Assembly (NCBI RefSeq): GCF_030160115.1
Contig: NZ_BSNS01000022.1
Span: forward strand, 423,618 to 487,617
Source of the DNA: Devosia nitrariae
Lineage (GTDB): Bacteria; Pseudomonadota; Alphaproteobacteria; Rhizobiales; Devosiaceae
Length of the DNA: 64,000 bases
Direction: 5' to 3'
Shown: positions 7,973 to 16,293 of the stretch, piece by piece
How positions within the stretch are numbered: position 1 is the stretch's first letter
How the letters are laid out: each line of letters starts with the position of its first letter
Program-made: the position numbers and the translations under genes
Notes under the pieces: model-generated
The model's input: only the letters and a program-made list of their open reading frames with translations
What the model was told of the DNA's origin: nothing
Databases searched by the model: none

Positions 7973-8197
7973 GTGAAGTTGGGCAAGAAGCGGCGTTACG
8001 ACATCGTTCGCGAGGGGGCGACTTGGACCGTTGGGGTTGGTGGCCCCTCCCTTCGAGGCTATCTTTCGCAGGACGCGGCGATTGCTGCCGCGCGTGAGGC
8101 AGCGCGCCAGGCCCACGCCATGGGCCAGGAGATCCAGATCTTCCTCTGGAACGGCGCCGAGCCGATCGAGGACGCATCCGACCAGCCGCAGAAATAA
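7973..8197 (+). CDS. DUF2188-like small protein
   Basis: This 74-residue basic protein (KLGKKRRYDIVREGATWTVG) has the pattern of DUF2188: a W-x-V strand, a short S-Q-D-A-A-I-A-A-A-R-E-A-A-R helix, then a Q-I-F-L-W-N-G strand. The GTG at 7973 is very close to GGAG, so TTG 7979 may be the true start. The function of the family is not known. It precedes the COG4315/ECF cluster but is separated from it by a likely promoter. Confidence 0.6.
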   Translation: MKLGKKRRYDIVREGATWTVGVGGPSLRGYLSQDAAIAAAREAARQAHAMGQEIQIFLWNGAEPIEDASDQPQK

Positions 8198-8209
8198 ATC
8201 GTCCCCTCG

Positions 8210-8234
8210 GGAATAAACCGCCCGCGGCGGTGTT
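8210..8234 (+). promoter_or_regulatory. Candidate ECF-type promoter
   Basis: GGAAT (8210-8214), 17 bases, then GTT (8232-8234) resembles the GGAAC-N16/17-GTT form used by many alphaproteobacterial ECF sigma factors. It lies 57 bases before the COG4315-type gene, the first gene of the ECF cluster, so autoregulation is plausible. Confidence 0.35.
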
Positions 8235-8290
8235 GACCCTCATGCGGGCCGGACTCCTCCGCCCGCTAAAATCGAGGGAGACTCCCAAAG

Positions 8291-8683
8291 ATGTTGAAAA
8301 AGCTCCTCCTGGCCGGCGCTGCCGCGCTCGCGCTTCTCGCCGTACCGGCGATCTCCGCCGAATATCTAGGCGGCGCCGTCAAATCCACCGATGTCGGCGG
8401 TCAGATGATCCTGACCGACGCTAACGGCATGACGCTCTATATCTTCGACAAAGACGAGCCGGGCGTGACCAATTGTTACGAACAATGCGCCATCAACTGG
8501 CCGCCGCTGATTGCCGATGCCTCGGCAACACCCGAAGGCGAGTTCACGCTCGTCGAGCGCACCGACGGCACCCAGATGTGGGCCTACAAGGGCATGCCGC
8601 TCTATTACTGGAAGGACGACGTCAATCCCGGCGATACCACCGGTGACGGCGTCGGCGGCGTCTGGCATCTTGCTGTGGAATGA
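8291..8683 (+). CDS. Secreted COG4315-type protein (Lipoprotein_15 repeats)
   Basis: The 130-residue product has a signal peptide (MLKKLLLAGAAALALLAVPA, cut near ISA-EY) without a lipobox Cys, so it should be periplasmic rather than lipid-anchored. It carries two copies of the repeat typical of this family, each with a Y-x-[FWY]-x-x-D core: TLYIFDKDEPG with Cys-rich NCYEQCAINWPPL, and PLYYWKDDVNPGD ending G-G-V-W-H-L-A. The function of the family is unknown. Genes of this type often stand beside ECF sigma factors, as here. Confidence 0.85.
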   Translation: MLKKLLLAGAAALALLAVPAISAEYLGGAVKSTDVGGQMILTDANGMTLYIFDKDEPGVTNCYEQCAINWPPLIADASATPEGEFTLVERTDGTQMWAYKGMPLYYWKDDVNPGDTTGDGVGGVWHLAVE

Positions 8684-8721
8684 TCACGCGCCGTTTAGGT
8701 TCGTGACGTGAGGGCGACGGC

Positions 8722-9231
8722 TTGAGCGAGTTCCTGAGCGAGATCGAGGCTTGCGTACCGGCGTTGCGGCGTTATGCCCGCGCGCTGACGCGTAACGCCG
8801 ATACCGCCGACGATCTCGTGCAGGACTGTCTCGAACGCGCCATTGCCAGGCGCGGCCTGTTCCGGCCGCAGGGACCGGTCCGCGCCTGGCTTTTCACCAT
8901 TCTTTTGAACCTTTACCGCAACGGGCTGCGTGCCGGTCGCCGGCGCGGACAGGTCGTCGCGCTCGACGACGTGCCCAGCGAGCCGGTGACTCCCGCTCCC
9001 CAGCCCGGGCACATGGCACTCGCCGAAACCGCCCGTGCCATCGACGCGTTGCCGCTCGACCAGAAGGAGGCGCTGCTGCTGATCGTCCTCGAAGGCGTGA
9101 GCTACGCCGAGGCCGCCGGAATACTGGGCGTCCCCCAGGGCACGCTGATGTCGCGCCTCTCGCGCGCCCGCGCGGCGCTGCGCAGCGCAGCGGGCGTCCC
9201 CGGGGAACCTTACCTCAGGACCGTCAAATGA
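8722..9231 (+). CDS. ECF (group 4) RNA polymerase sigma factor
   Basis: The 169-residue protein has only regions sigma2 and sigma4. Sigma2 contains RRYARALTRNADTADDLVQD (residues about 13-32). Sigma4 contains L-D-Q-K-E-A-L-L-L-I and the HTH G-V-S-Y-A-E-A-A-G-I-L-G-V-P-Q-G-T-L-M-S. It directs RNA polymerase to a small stress regulon. The likely start is TTG 8722 with AGGG in front. Its last codon overlaps the start of the anti-sigma gene (ATGA), which indicates translational coupling. Confidence 0.9.
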   Translation: MSEFLSEIEACVPALRRYARALTRNADTADDLVQDCLERAIARRGLFRPQGPVRAWLFTILLNLYRNGLRAGRRRGQVVALDDVPSEPVTPAPQPGHMALAETARAIDALPLDQKEALLLIVLEGVSYAEAAGILGVPQGTLMSRLSRARAALRSAAGVPGEPYLRTVK

Positions 9232-10046
9232 GTGCCGTCGGCCCCATCTCCCGCGAGACGCTCCTCGCCTATGCCGACGGCCAGCTGCCGCAGGCCGAGG
9301 CCGAGACGGTCGCCGCCTATCTCGCCGCCAACCCGGAAGCCGCCGCCGAGGTCGCGCTCTGGGCACGCCAGGACGATTCCATACGCACGCTCTTCGGCCC
9401 CGCCGGCGCCGAGCCGGTGCCGCCACGCTTGAAGCCCCGGCGCCTCGCCGCCGAGATGGAGAGCCGCAATCGCGGCCGCTGGCGCTGGGCCGCGGCCGCC
9501 GTCGTTCTTCTCGGCATCGGGCTCGGCGCCGGGTGGCTCACCCGCCCTCTGCTCGAGAGCAGGCCGGCAACCTACGACATCCTCATCGCCAGCGCCGTCA
9601 ACGCCCACCGCGTCTTTGCTGCCGAGAACCGCCACGCCGTCGAGGTCGCTTCCAACGACAGGGACCACCTGGTCACCTGGCTTTCCAACAGGCTGGAAAC
9701 CGAGGTCGGAACGCCCGACCTCTCTGTCGAAGGCTTTACCCTCAAGGGCGGCCGGCTGCTGCCCGCCGACCCGCAGGCGGGCGGACGCGCCGCGCAGCTG
9801 ATGTACGAGAATGCGGCGGGCGAACGCGTCACCGTCTACATCACCGCGGCCCTGCCCGATCCGGAGCCGGCCTATGAATTCGCCAGCCTCGACGGCGCCG
9901 AGGCCTTCTACTGGGCCAATGCGCGCATCACCTGCACCGTCGTCGGCACGCTGCCACAGGAGCGCATGCAGACCGTCTCCCGGACGGTCTACCGGCAGCT
10001 GACCGGTGGGAGCACGGGGATGGAGGAATATCGGGGGATGAGCTGA
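9228..10046 (+). CDS. Membrane anti-sigma factor
   Basis: The 272 residues show a short N-terminal cytoplasmic anti-sigma domain (SRETLLAYADGQLPQAEAE), one transmembrane helix at about residues 85-102 (WRWAAAAVVLLGIGLGAGWL) and a C-terminal periplasmic domain of about 165 residues. The usual zinc motif H-x3-C-x2-C of ZAS anti-sigma factors is absent. It overlaps the sigma gene by four bases and should hold that sigma factor at the membrane until a periplasmic signal is sensed. Confidence 0.85.
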   Translation: MSAVGPISRETLLAYADGQLPQAEAETVAAYLAANPEAAAEVALWARQDDSIRTLFGPAGAEPVPPRLKPRRLAAEMESRNRGRWRWAAAAVVLLGIGLGAGWLTRPLLESRPATYDILIASAVNAHRVFAAENRHAVEVASNDRDHLVTWLSNRLETEVGTPDLSVEGFTLKGGRLLPADPQAGGRAAQLMYENAAGERVTVYITAALPDPEPAYEFASLDGAEAFYWANARITCTVVGTLPQERMQTVSRTVYRQLTGGSTGMEEYRGMS

Positions 10047-10098
10047 GGGATGACCTTCCGGCCGAGGATGCTTCCGGTGAGACTACGTCACATCCACC

Positions 10099-10180
10099 GG
10101 GTCATTCCCGCGAAAGCGGGAACCTCCGTTTCCCTTGCCGGCTCTGCCAACAGAGGTTCCCGCTTTCGCGGGAATGACCC
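10099..10180. repeat. Inverted repeat with perfect 28-bp arms
   Basis: Arms 10099-10126 and 10153-10180 are exact reverse complements over 28 bases, separated by 26 bases. Each arm itself contains a small palindrome (TTCCCGCGAAAGCGGGAA). The element lies in the 180-bp gap between the convergent anti-sigma and lldD genes. It resembles the widespread TCATTCCCGCGAAAGCGGGA repeat class and would form a strong hairpin that could end transcription from both sides. Confidence 0.85.
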
Positions 10181-10231
10181 CGTGGGTATTGGTGTTTTGG
10201 TGCCGAGATGCGGAAAAGTGGGAGCCGCAAT

Positions 10232-11416
10232 TTAGTAATTCCCCCCGACCCGGTTCCGCGGCGGGATGTCGTTGGAATAGATGTTGTGCGGCCCGATATT
10301 GCGGATATCGCGTTCGCCGCAGAGCGCCATGGTGATCTCGAGCTCGCGGTGGAAGATATCGAGCACCCGCTTGACCCCGGCTTCGCCGCCGGCCCCGAGC
10401 CCCCAGAGAAACGCTCGGCCGATGAAGGTCGATTTGGCGCCCATGGCCAGGGCCTTGATCACGTCCTGGCCCGAGCGGATGCCGCCGTCGAGATAGACCT
10501 CGGTGGTCTTGCCCACCGCATCGACGATCTCGGGCAGCACTCTGATGGTCGACGGCGCTCCATCGAGCTGGCGCCCACCGTGGTTGGAGACGATCACGCC
10601 GTCGGCCCCGTGCGCCACGGCCTGGCGCGCGTCCTCGGCATCGAGCACGCCCTTGACGATCACAGGTCCGCCAAAGCGCTCCTTGACCCAGGAGAGGTCC
10701 TTCCAGCTGAGCGTCGGGTCGAACTGGTTATTGGTCCACACCGAAAGCTTGGAAAGGTCCCCCGCGTTCTCCACATGCCCGACGATGTTGCGGAAGGTGT
10801 GCCGCCTGGTCCCGAGCATCCCCAGCGCCCAGGCGGGCTTGCGCGCCATCTCGAAGACGAAGCGCGGCGTGAACTTGGGCGGCGCCGACATGCCGTTGCG
10901 CAAATCCTTGTGGCGCTGGCCGAGGATCTGCAGGTCCATGGTCAGGACCAGCGCCGAGCACCTGGCGGCCTTGGCCCGATCGATCAGCCGCTCGATGAAG
11001 GCGCGGTCGCGCATCACGTAGAGCTGGAACCAGAACGGCTTGCTGGTGTTCTCGGCGATGTCCTCGATCGAGCAGATCGACATGGTCGAGAGCGTGAAGG
11101 GCACGCCGAACGCCTCGGCCGCCCGCGCCGCCTTGATCTCGCCGTCGGGGAACTGCATGCCGGTCAGTCCCGTCGGAGCGATCGCCACCGGCATGGCGAC
11201 CTCCTGCCCGATCATTGTGGTCTTGAGCGTACGGCCTTCCATATTGACCGCGACGCGCTGGTTGAGGGCGATCTTGCCAAAATCCTCGGCATTGGCCCGA
11301 TAGGTGCTCTCGGTCCAGGCGCCCGAATCCGCATAGTCGAAGAACTGCTTGGGCACCCGACGCTTGGCCAGCGCCATCATCTCCTCGATGGTCAGAATTT
11401 TGGTGAGATCGGCCAT
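10232..11416 (-). CDS. lldD: FMN-dependent L-lactate dehydrogenase
   Basis: The 394-residue protein belongs to the FMN-dependent alpha-hydroxy acid dehydrogenases and most resembles LldD, which oxidises L-lactate to pyruvate at the membrane. Signatures seen: PKQFFDYADSGAWTE near the N-terminus, PTGLTGM, the L-T-M-D segment, and the active-site stretch SNHGGRQLDGAPS with catalytic His and substrate-binding Arg, followed by L-D-G-G-I-R-S-G. A 14-bp palindrome lies 33 bases before its start and is shared with the hydrolase gene at 19288-20139. Confidence 0.88.
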   Translation of the reverse strand: MADLTKILTIEEMMALAKRRVPKQFFDYADSGAWTESTYRANAEDFGKIALNQRVAVNMEGRTLKTTMIGQEVAMPVAIAPTGLTGMQFPDGEIKAARAAEAFGVPFTLSTMSICSIEDIAENTSKPFWFQLYVMRDRAFIERLIDRAKAARCSALVLTMDLQILGQRHKDLRNGMSAPPKFTPRFVFEMARKPAWALGMLGTRRHTFRNIVGHVENAGDLSKLSVWTNNQFDPTLSWKDLSWVKERFGGPVIVKGVLDAEDARQAVAHGADGVIVSNHGGRQLDGAPSTIRVLPEIVDAVGKTTEVYLDGGIRSGQDVIKALAMGAKSTFIGRAFLWGLGAGGEAGVKRVLDIFHRELEITMALCGERDIRNIGPHNIYSNDIPPRNRVGGNY

Positions 11417-11448
11417 GCCCAGTCCTTACGGTTTTCCCTGCTCTACTA

Positions 11449-11462
11449 ACTAACATGTTAGT
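11449..11462. promoter_or_regulatory. Palindromic operator between lldD and the SMP-30 gene
   Basis: ACTAACATGTTAGT is a perfect 14-bp palindrome, 33 bases before lldD and about 70 bases before the divergent lactonase gene. The core CTAACATGTTAG recurs at 20171-20182. Short AT-rich palindromes of this form suit GntR-family repressors, but no GntR gene lies in the window. Confidence 0.6.
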
Positions 11463-11530
11463 CGTCAATGCGCCTTGCCTTGGCGGCCTCTTCCGCGCAA
11501 TCTGCCCGCGCCAAACGGGGGAGGTGCATC

Positions 11531-12442
11531 ATGGCGGCCAGCAATGCCTACGACTATATCGATAAGAAATTCTACGACCTGACCATCGGCATCGCCGCCA
11601 TCGAAACCCTTTACGACGGGTGCCGCTGGAGCGAAGGCCCCGTCTGGTTCGAGGACGGCAACTACCTCGTCTGGTCGGACATTCCCAACAATCGCCTGCT
11701 GCGCTGGGTGCCGGACCTCGGCGTCTCCGTCTTCCGCATGCCCTCCAATTACATCAACGGCAACACCCGCGACCGCGAGGGCCGGCTGGTGTCCTGTTCG
11801 CACGGCGCGCGTGCAATCCTTCGTACCGAGCCGGACGGAACGATCACCACCCTCGTCTCCCACTTCGAGGGCAAGCGCCTCAACTCGCCAAACGACCTCG
11901 TCGTCAAGTCCGACGGGACCATCTGGTTCACCGACCCGACCTACGGCATCATCTCGGACTACGAGGGCTACAAGTCCCCCCAGGAGCAGGTCGGCTGCTA
12001 CGTCTTCCGCTTCGATCCCGCGGACGGGTCGCTGACCGTCGTGACCGACGAACTGAAGAAGCCCAACGGCCTGGCCTTCTCGCCCGACGAAACGGTGCTC
12101 TACGTTGCCGACAGCGGTCGCAGCCATGACCCCGACTGGCCGACGGTCATCCGCCAATATGACGTCAACGGCGACCGGCTCAGCAACGGGCGTGTGTTCG
12201 TTGAAACCGGCGCCGGCACGCCCGATGGCTTCCGCATCGATACCGAGGGCAATGTCTGGACCAGCGCCGGCCCGTCGATCGAATGCTACAATTCGTCGGG
12301 GGCCCTGCTCGGCCGCATCCGCGCCCCGCAGGCCGTCTCCAACCTGACCTTCGGCGGACCCCGGCGCAACCGGCTGTTCTTCACCTCGACCCAGGCGGTC
12401 TATTCAGTCTTCGTTGCCGCGAGCGGCGTCCAGCGCCCTTGA
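11531..12442 (+). CDS. SMP-30/gluconolactonase family lactonase
   Basis: ATG 11531 is chosen over the upstream frame opening because GGGGGAGGTGCATC precedes it. The 303-residue product is a six-bladed propeller lactonase: the metal-binding Glu lies in W-S-E-G-P-V-W, Asn in LNSPNDLVVKSDG, and Asp in Y-V-A-D-S-G. PNGLAFSPDE is the usual family signature. Such enzymes open sugar lactones to sugar acids. It is divergent from lldD across the shared palindrome, which points to sugar-acid catabolism. Confidence 0.85.
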   Translation: MAASNAYDYIDKKFYDLTIGIAAIETLYDGCRWSEGPVWFEDGNYLVWSDIPNNRLLRWVPDLGVSVFRMPSNYINGNTRDREGRLVSCSHGARAILRTEPDGTITTLVSHFEGKRLNSPNDLVVKSDGTIWFTDPTYGIISDYEGYKSPQEQVGCYVFRFDPADGSLTVVTDELKKPNGLAFSPDETVLYVADSGRSHDPDWPTVIRQYDVNGDRLSNGRVFVETGAGTPDGFRIDTEGNVWTSAGPSIECYNSSGALLGRIRAPQAVSNLTFGGPRRNRLFFTSTQAVYSVFVAASGVQRP

Positions 12443-12536
12443 CTGTTTAAAGCTCGGCAACGGTGCGTGGCGCGGACGGCTGATTGTCTAGCGGCCGACG
12501 TATGCCAGATATGGCGGAACGACAGGAGATCCGCAC

Positions 12537-13157
12537 ATGAGTGACTACCTCTTCCGCGAGAGCAAGGGCGCCGACGCCCAGGCGCCGGTGTTCTTCGTCT
12601 TCCACGGCACCGGGGGCGACGAGAACCAGTTCTTCGACCTTGCCGGGAAGCTGCTTGCCGGCGCCCATGTCATCGCCCCGCGCGGCGACGTCTCCGAGGC
12701 CGGGGCGTTGCGCTACTTCCGCCGCACCGGCGAGGGCGTCTACGACATGGACGACCTGGCGCTACGCACCAGCAACATGGCCGAGTTCGCGCGCGAGCGC
12801 CTCGAAGGCGTCTCGCCTTCGGCCGTCATCGGCCTTGGCTATTCCAACGGCGCCAACATCCTCGCTTCGGTACTGTTCGAGCATCCAGAGATCTTCGATG
12901 CCGCTGTGCTGATGCACCCGCTGATCCCCTTCGCCCCACCGCCGCGGCCCGAACTTGTCGGCAAGCGTCTCCTCATCACCGCCGGCCGGCGCGATCCCAT
13001 CGGACCTGCAGCCGCGACCCAGGACCTGGCCGACTACTTCTCCGGCCAGGGCGCCGCGGTCGATCTCTTCTGGCACGATGGCGGCCATGAGCTACGCCAG
13101 GAGGAATTCTTGAAGACCGCAGAATTCCTCAAGCCCTACCGAGTGGCGACCGCCTGA
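12537..13157 (+). CDS. Alpha/beta hydrolase, phospholipase/carboxylesterase family
   Basis: The 206-residue protein has the alpha/beta hydrolase layout of the PF02230 esterases: oxyanion segment FVFHGTGGDENQFFD, nucleophile elbow G-Y-S-N-G (Ser near residue 104), Asp in G-R-R-D-P-I, and His in DGGHELRQEE. Related proteins such as MhqD are linked to hydroquinone or quinone stress. It should be a soluble esterase. AGGAGATCCGCAC precedes the ATG. Confidence 0.85.
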   Translation: MSDYLFRESKGADAQAPVFFVFHGTGGDENQFFDLAGKLLAGAHVIAPRGDVSEAGALRYFRRTGEGVYDMDDLALRTSNMAEFARERLEGVSPSAVIGLGYSNGANILASVLFEHPEIFDAAVLMHPLIPFAPPPRPELVGKRLLITAGRRDPIGPAAATQDLADYFSGQGAAVDLFWHDGGHELRQEEFLKTAEFLKPYRVATA

Positions 13158-13223
13158 ACCGCAGTTGATTGCCGCGGCCCGCCCCGCCATGATGCCGATC
13201 CGAGGGGTTGAGGAGGGGCTGGC

Positions 13224-13895
13224 ATGAAGAAAACGGTGGCAGGCGTCCTGCTGGCGGCGGTGCTTGCGGCACCGGCGCCCGCGGCGGCGCAATACGACCA
13301 GTGTGGCGAGGACGACATCGCCTGCGATGAACTGTGGTACTGGCTCGGTGAAACCCTGTTTCTTTATGAGCTAGGCGTGCTGAACCTTATTGGCGAGGGC
13401 GCCCGCCAGTGCTTCGAAGCCGACACTGCCGCCTGGCACGAGAAGGTCGCGGCAAGCTGCGGCGAGGATGCCGCCTGCACCGAGACAGCCTATCGCGAGC
13501 GCCTCGCCAGCCTCGCTCCCCTGCAGCCGGGCATGAACGCTGCCGAAGGCGTCGCCATGGACGGCATTGCCGTACTCGCCACCGTCCTCGGCCCCGAGAC
13601 CGGCGACCTGCCCGCCGCCGCCCCGCCCGTGCCGTTCGACGCCACGGGCCGGCTGGTCTGGGCGAGCGAGCACATCGAGCACATGGGCCTTGCCGTCGAT
13701 GCTGGCGCGGCCGCCGGGCACGTCATCGTCTTCGATATGGATATCGGCAACCAGCCCGGCCACACCTCACTGATGCAGATGATCGAGAACGCGCCGGACA
13801 CAGAGGTTCTCGTCCGCGGCTCCTCGGCAACGGCGCCCGACGGGGTGGCCAACTTCGATACCGAGCAGTGCCGGTTGGTCTACCGGCTGCCTTAG
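13224..13895 (+). CDS. Secreted protein, function unknown
   Basis: The 223-residue product has a signal peptide (MKKTVAGVLLAAVLAAPAPA, cut near AAA-QYD) and good RBS GAGGAGGGGC. The mature part has Cys pairs (CGEDDIACDE, SCGEDAACTETAYRER). The second resembles the LprI/DUF1311 repeat. The end (FDTEQCRLVYRLP) adds a further Cys, so disulfides are likely. Its partner may be the LprI-like gene 1.4 kb further on. I do not recognise the C-terminal half. Confidence 0.6.
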   Translation: MKKTVAGVLLAAVLAAPAPAAAQYDQCGEDDIACDELWYWLGETLFLYELGVLNLIGEGARQCFEADTAAWHEKVAASCGEDAACTETAYRERLASLAPLQPGMNAAEGVAMDGIAVLATVLGPETGDLPAAAPPVPFDATGRLVWASEHIEHMGLAVDAGAAAGHVIVFDMDIGNQPGHTSLMQMIENAPDTEVLVRGSSATAPDGVANFDTEQCRLVYRLP

Positions 13896-14052
13896 CAAGC
13901 GGCGAGCAAAGAGAAATTTCCAACACCCCCCTTGAAAGCCGCGGCGCCGCCCCCACATCGCACAGGCGGCGCCGGGCCCCTCTGGCGGCGGTGAGCTTTT
14001 GTTCCTGCCGTGATGTCGGAGCCGCTCCATTCAACATGGAGATGGTCCGGCC
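13896..14052 (+). promoter_or_regulatory. GC-rich structured leader of the TerC gene
   Basis: Between the secreted protein and terC lie 157 bases with a perfect 9-bp hairpin (GGCGCCGCC 13943-13951, GGCGGCGCC 13965-13973), then a second G-rich/C-rich stretch followed by TTTTGTT. TerC genes often follow the Mn2+-sensing yybP-ykoY riboswitch, but I cannot find its conserved core here. It may be a terminator of the upstream gene or a different leader. Confidence 0.35.
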
Positions 14053-15105
14053 ATGGAGCCCCTTCTTGCCGCCCTTATGGGCGATTTTCTCGGCACCCCC
14101 GTTTATTTCTGGGTTGCCTTCGTTGCCATTGTCATCGCCCTGCTGGTCTTCGACCTCGGTATCCTCCACCACGACGAGCACGAGATTTCCGCCAAGGAAA
14201 GCCTCATGCTCTATTCCTTCTATGTCGGCATAGCGCTGGCCTTCGGGGCCTGGGTGTGGGTCTCGCGCGGCCATATCGCCGGTCTCGAATTCTATACCGG
14301 CTACCTGATCGAACAGAGCCTGGCGATGGACAACATGTTCGTCATCGCCTCGGTGTTCAGCTTCCTCGCCATCCCGCGGATCTATCAGCATCGGGTGCTG
14401 TTCTGGGGCATCCTCGGCGTCATCCTCTTCCGCGCCATACTCATCGGGCTCGGCGCCGCGCTCATCGCCTCCTTCAACTGGATCCTCTTCATCTTCGGCG
14501 CCTTCCTCGTCTTCACGGGCGTGCGTATGTTCACCCACAAGGACGACAACCCGCACATAGAGGACAACCCACTCCTCAAATGGCTGCGCGCCCATGTGCC
14601 GATCACCAATGAACTGCACGGCCGCCATTTCGCTGTGCGCCAGCACAATCCCAAGGCCGGGCGGGTCACCTGGTTTCTCACTCCGCTCGCCGTCGCGCTG
14701 ATCCTCGTCGAGTTCGTTGACCTGATCTTTGCCGTCGACTCGGTGCCGGCGGTGTTCGCGGTGACCCAGGACACCTTCATCGTCTATACCTCCAACATCT
14801 TCGCGATCCTCGGCCTGCGCGCCCTCTACTTCGCGCTGGCCGCGGCCATGACCCGCTTCCGCTATTTGCAGATCTCGCTCGCCATCATCCTGGTGCTGAT
14901 CGGTATCAAGATCTTCCTGGTGCCGCTCCATATCCATGTCGACACCCTGCTGTCGCTGATCGTGACCCTAACCATTCTCGGCGGCGGCGTTGCGTTCTCG
15001 CTGTGGAGGACGCGCAACGAGCCGCCGATCCCACCGGTCGCACCGACGGAGATCGGAACTGAGGCCGGCGGGGAAGAAGGTGAGCCGCGAGAGGCACTGC
15101 GCTAG
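14053..15105 (+). CDS. TerC family integral membrane protein
   Basis: The 350-residue protein has about nine membrane helices and the TerC signatures: LIEQSLAMDNMFVIASVFS, F-L-V-F-T-G-V-R-M-F, then L-V-E-F-V-D-L-I-F-A-V-D-S-V-P-A-V-F-A. Acidic residues inside these helices suggest metal-ion binding. Members such as Alx/MeeY act in manganese export or metal loading of secreted proteins. It stands alone after a structured leader. The cytoplasmic tail is rich in Glu and Pro. Confidence 0.9.
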   Translation: MEPLLAALMGDFLGTPVYFWVAFVAIVIALLVFDLGILHHDEHEISAKESLMLYSFYVGIALAFGAWVWVSRGHIAGLEFYTGYLIEQSLAMDNMFVIASVFSFLAIPRIYQHRVLFWGILGVILFRAILIGLGAALIASFNWILFIFGAFLVFTGVRMFTHKDDNPHIEDNPLLKWLRAHVPITNELHGRHFAVRQHNPKAGRVTWFLTPLAVALILVEFVDLIFAVDSVPAVFAVTQDTFIVYTSNIFAILGLRALYFALAAAMTRFRYLQISLAIILVLIGIKIFLVPLHIHVDTLLSLIVTLTILGGGVAFSLWRTRNEPPIPPVAPTEIGTEAGGEEGEPREALR

Positions 15106-15260
15106 AGGCAGTCGTGCTTGGGGTGCGGAGGTGAGCACCTTGTCACCTTCGGCTCCTGCACCAGCGTCTCATCCGCACCCACCCTTCACCACTGCGGCGC
15201 TGCGCGTTCCGGCTGTCATCCGGACATGCTAAGAACCTCCCGATCCTGGAGGAACCGGTC

Positions 15261-16265
15261 ATGCGCATCGTCTTTGCAATTCTCGCTGTCTTCGCCCTTG
15301 CCTTGCCACATACCGCGGCGGCTGCGAGCTTCGATTGCGCCAAGGCGGCAACGGTGATGGAGGAGACCATCTGCGACGTGCCAGACCTTTCGAAGGCCGA
15401 CGAGGTGCTGGACGTCGCCTATGCCACCGCTATCGGCGGCCTCTCCAAATCCGCCGTCAATGAGATGCGCCAGGGTCAGCGCGACTGGCTGGATTTTGCC
15501 GGCTATGTCTGCATCAAAGAGGCGCCTGACGACACGCTCGAAGAGCGCGGCACTTGCCTTCTCGACCTCTACAACCAGCGCATCTCGACCCTAGAGGACA
15601 GCCGCATGCTCGGCGGCCGTCGCTTCTACCTCCACACTGCCTATGGCGCCGCCCCCGACCCGGAGGCCGAACCCGGCTCCTACTGGCAGGTTGCGCAGCA
15701 CGCCCTCGCCTTCCCGATGATCGACGGCGAGGACGACGTAGCCAAGGGCTTCAACGACATGATGGGCGTCTATTTCGCCGAATGGGTGCTCGACGGGGAG
15801 AGCGACGATTTCGACTCCTCGAGCGACATCACCATGTCCGCTTCGGTCGAGACGGTGCTGCCTGCCCGCATCACCGTCAAGCTCGACAATTTCTGGTACG
15901 GGCATGGCGCCGCCCACGGCAATTACGGCGTGAGCTACCTGCACTACCTGCCCGCCGAAAACCGGCAGATGATTGCGCAGGACCTCTTTGCAGGCTCAGA
16001 CTGGCAGAAGACCCTGCTGGACCTGACCGTTGCCGCCCTCAAGTCCGAGCATGGCGATGCGCTCTTCGACGGGTTCGAGGACGACATCGCCGAAATCGTC
16101 ACCAATCCAGAGCGCTGGATCTTCGGCGACTATGGCCTTTCCATCCAGTTCCAGCCCTACGAGGTCTCCGCCTACGCCTACGGCGCCCCCACCGCGACCG
16201 TGAAGTGGGAAAATCTCGACGGGCTCCTCAGCGAGAGCGGCCAGACGCTCCGCTGGGGGAGCTAG
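15261..16265 (+). CDS. Secreted LprI-N-terminal / DUF3298-like protein
   Basis: A signal peptide (MRIVFAILAVFALALPHTAA) is followed by a DUF1311/LprI-type domain: SFDCAKAATVMEETICDVPD, then R-Q-G-Q-R-D-W-L and two more Cys (YVCIKEAPDD, GTCLLDLYNQR). The second half (residues about 115-334) resembles the RsiV-like DUF3298 domain, with NFWYGHGAAHGNYGVSYLHY. LprI proteins inhibit lysozyme, and RsiV senses it, so defence against muramidases is a reasonable guess, not shown. GGAGGAACCGGTC precedes the ATG. Confidence 0.75.
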   Translation: MRIVFAILAVFALALPHTAAAASFDCAKAATVMEETICDVPDLSKADEVLDVAYATAIGGLSKSAVNEMRQGQRDWLDFAGYVCIKEAPDDTLEERGTCLLDLYNQRISTLEDSRMLGGRRFYLHTAYGAAPDPEAEPGSYWQVAQHALAFPMIDGEDDVAKGFNDMMGVYFAEWVLDGESDDFDSSSDITMSASVETVLPARITVKLDNFWYGHGAAHGNYGVSYLHYLPAENRQMIAQDLFAGSDWQKTLLDLTVAALKSEHGDALFDGFEDDIAEIVTNPERWIFGDYGLSIQFQPYEVSAYAYGAPTATVKWENLDGLLSESGQTLRWGS

Positions 16266-16293
16266 CATCGGGTCCCATCGAGCCGGGCGCAGC

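Noticed and set aside
10208..11449. 413-codon frame antisense to lldD
   Set aside because: lldD on the minus strand carries the full active-site signature. The antisense frame has none.
13941..14010. yybP-ykoY Mn2+ riboswitch before terC
   Set aside because: I could not find the conserved core of this riboswitch. Only generic hairpins are visible.
13723..14937. 404-codon frame antisense to terC, rich in Asp, Glu and His
   Set aside because: The composition is the mirror image of the terC membrane helices. The plus strand codes for a clear TerC protein.
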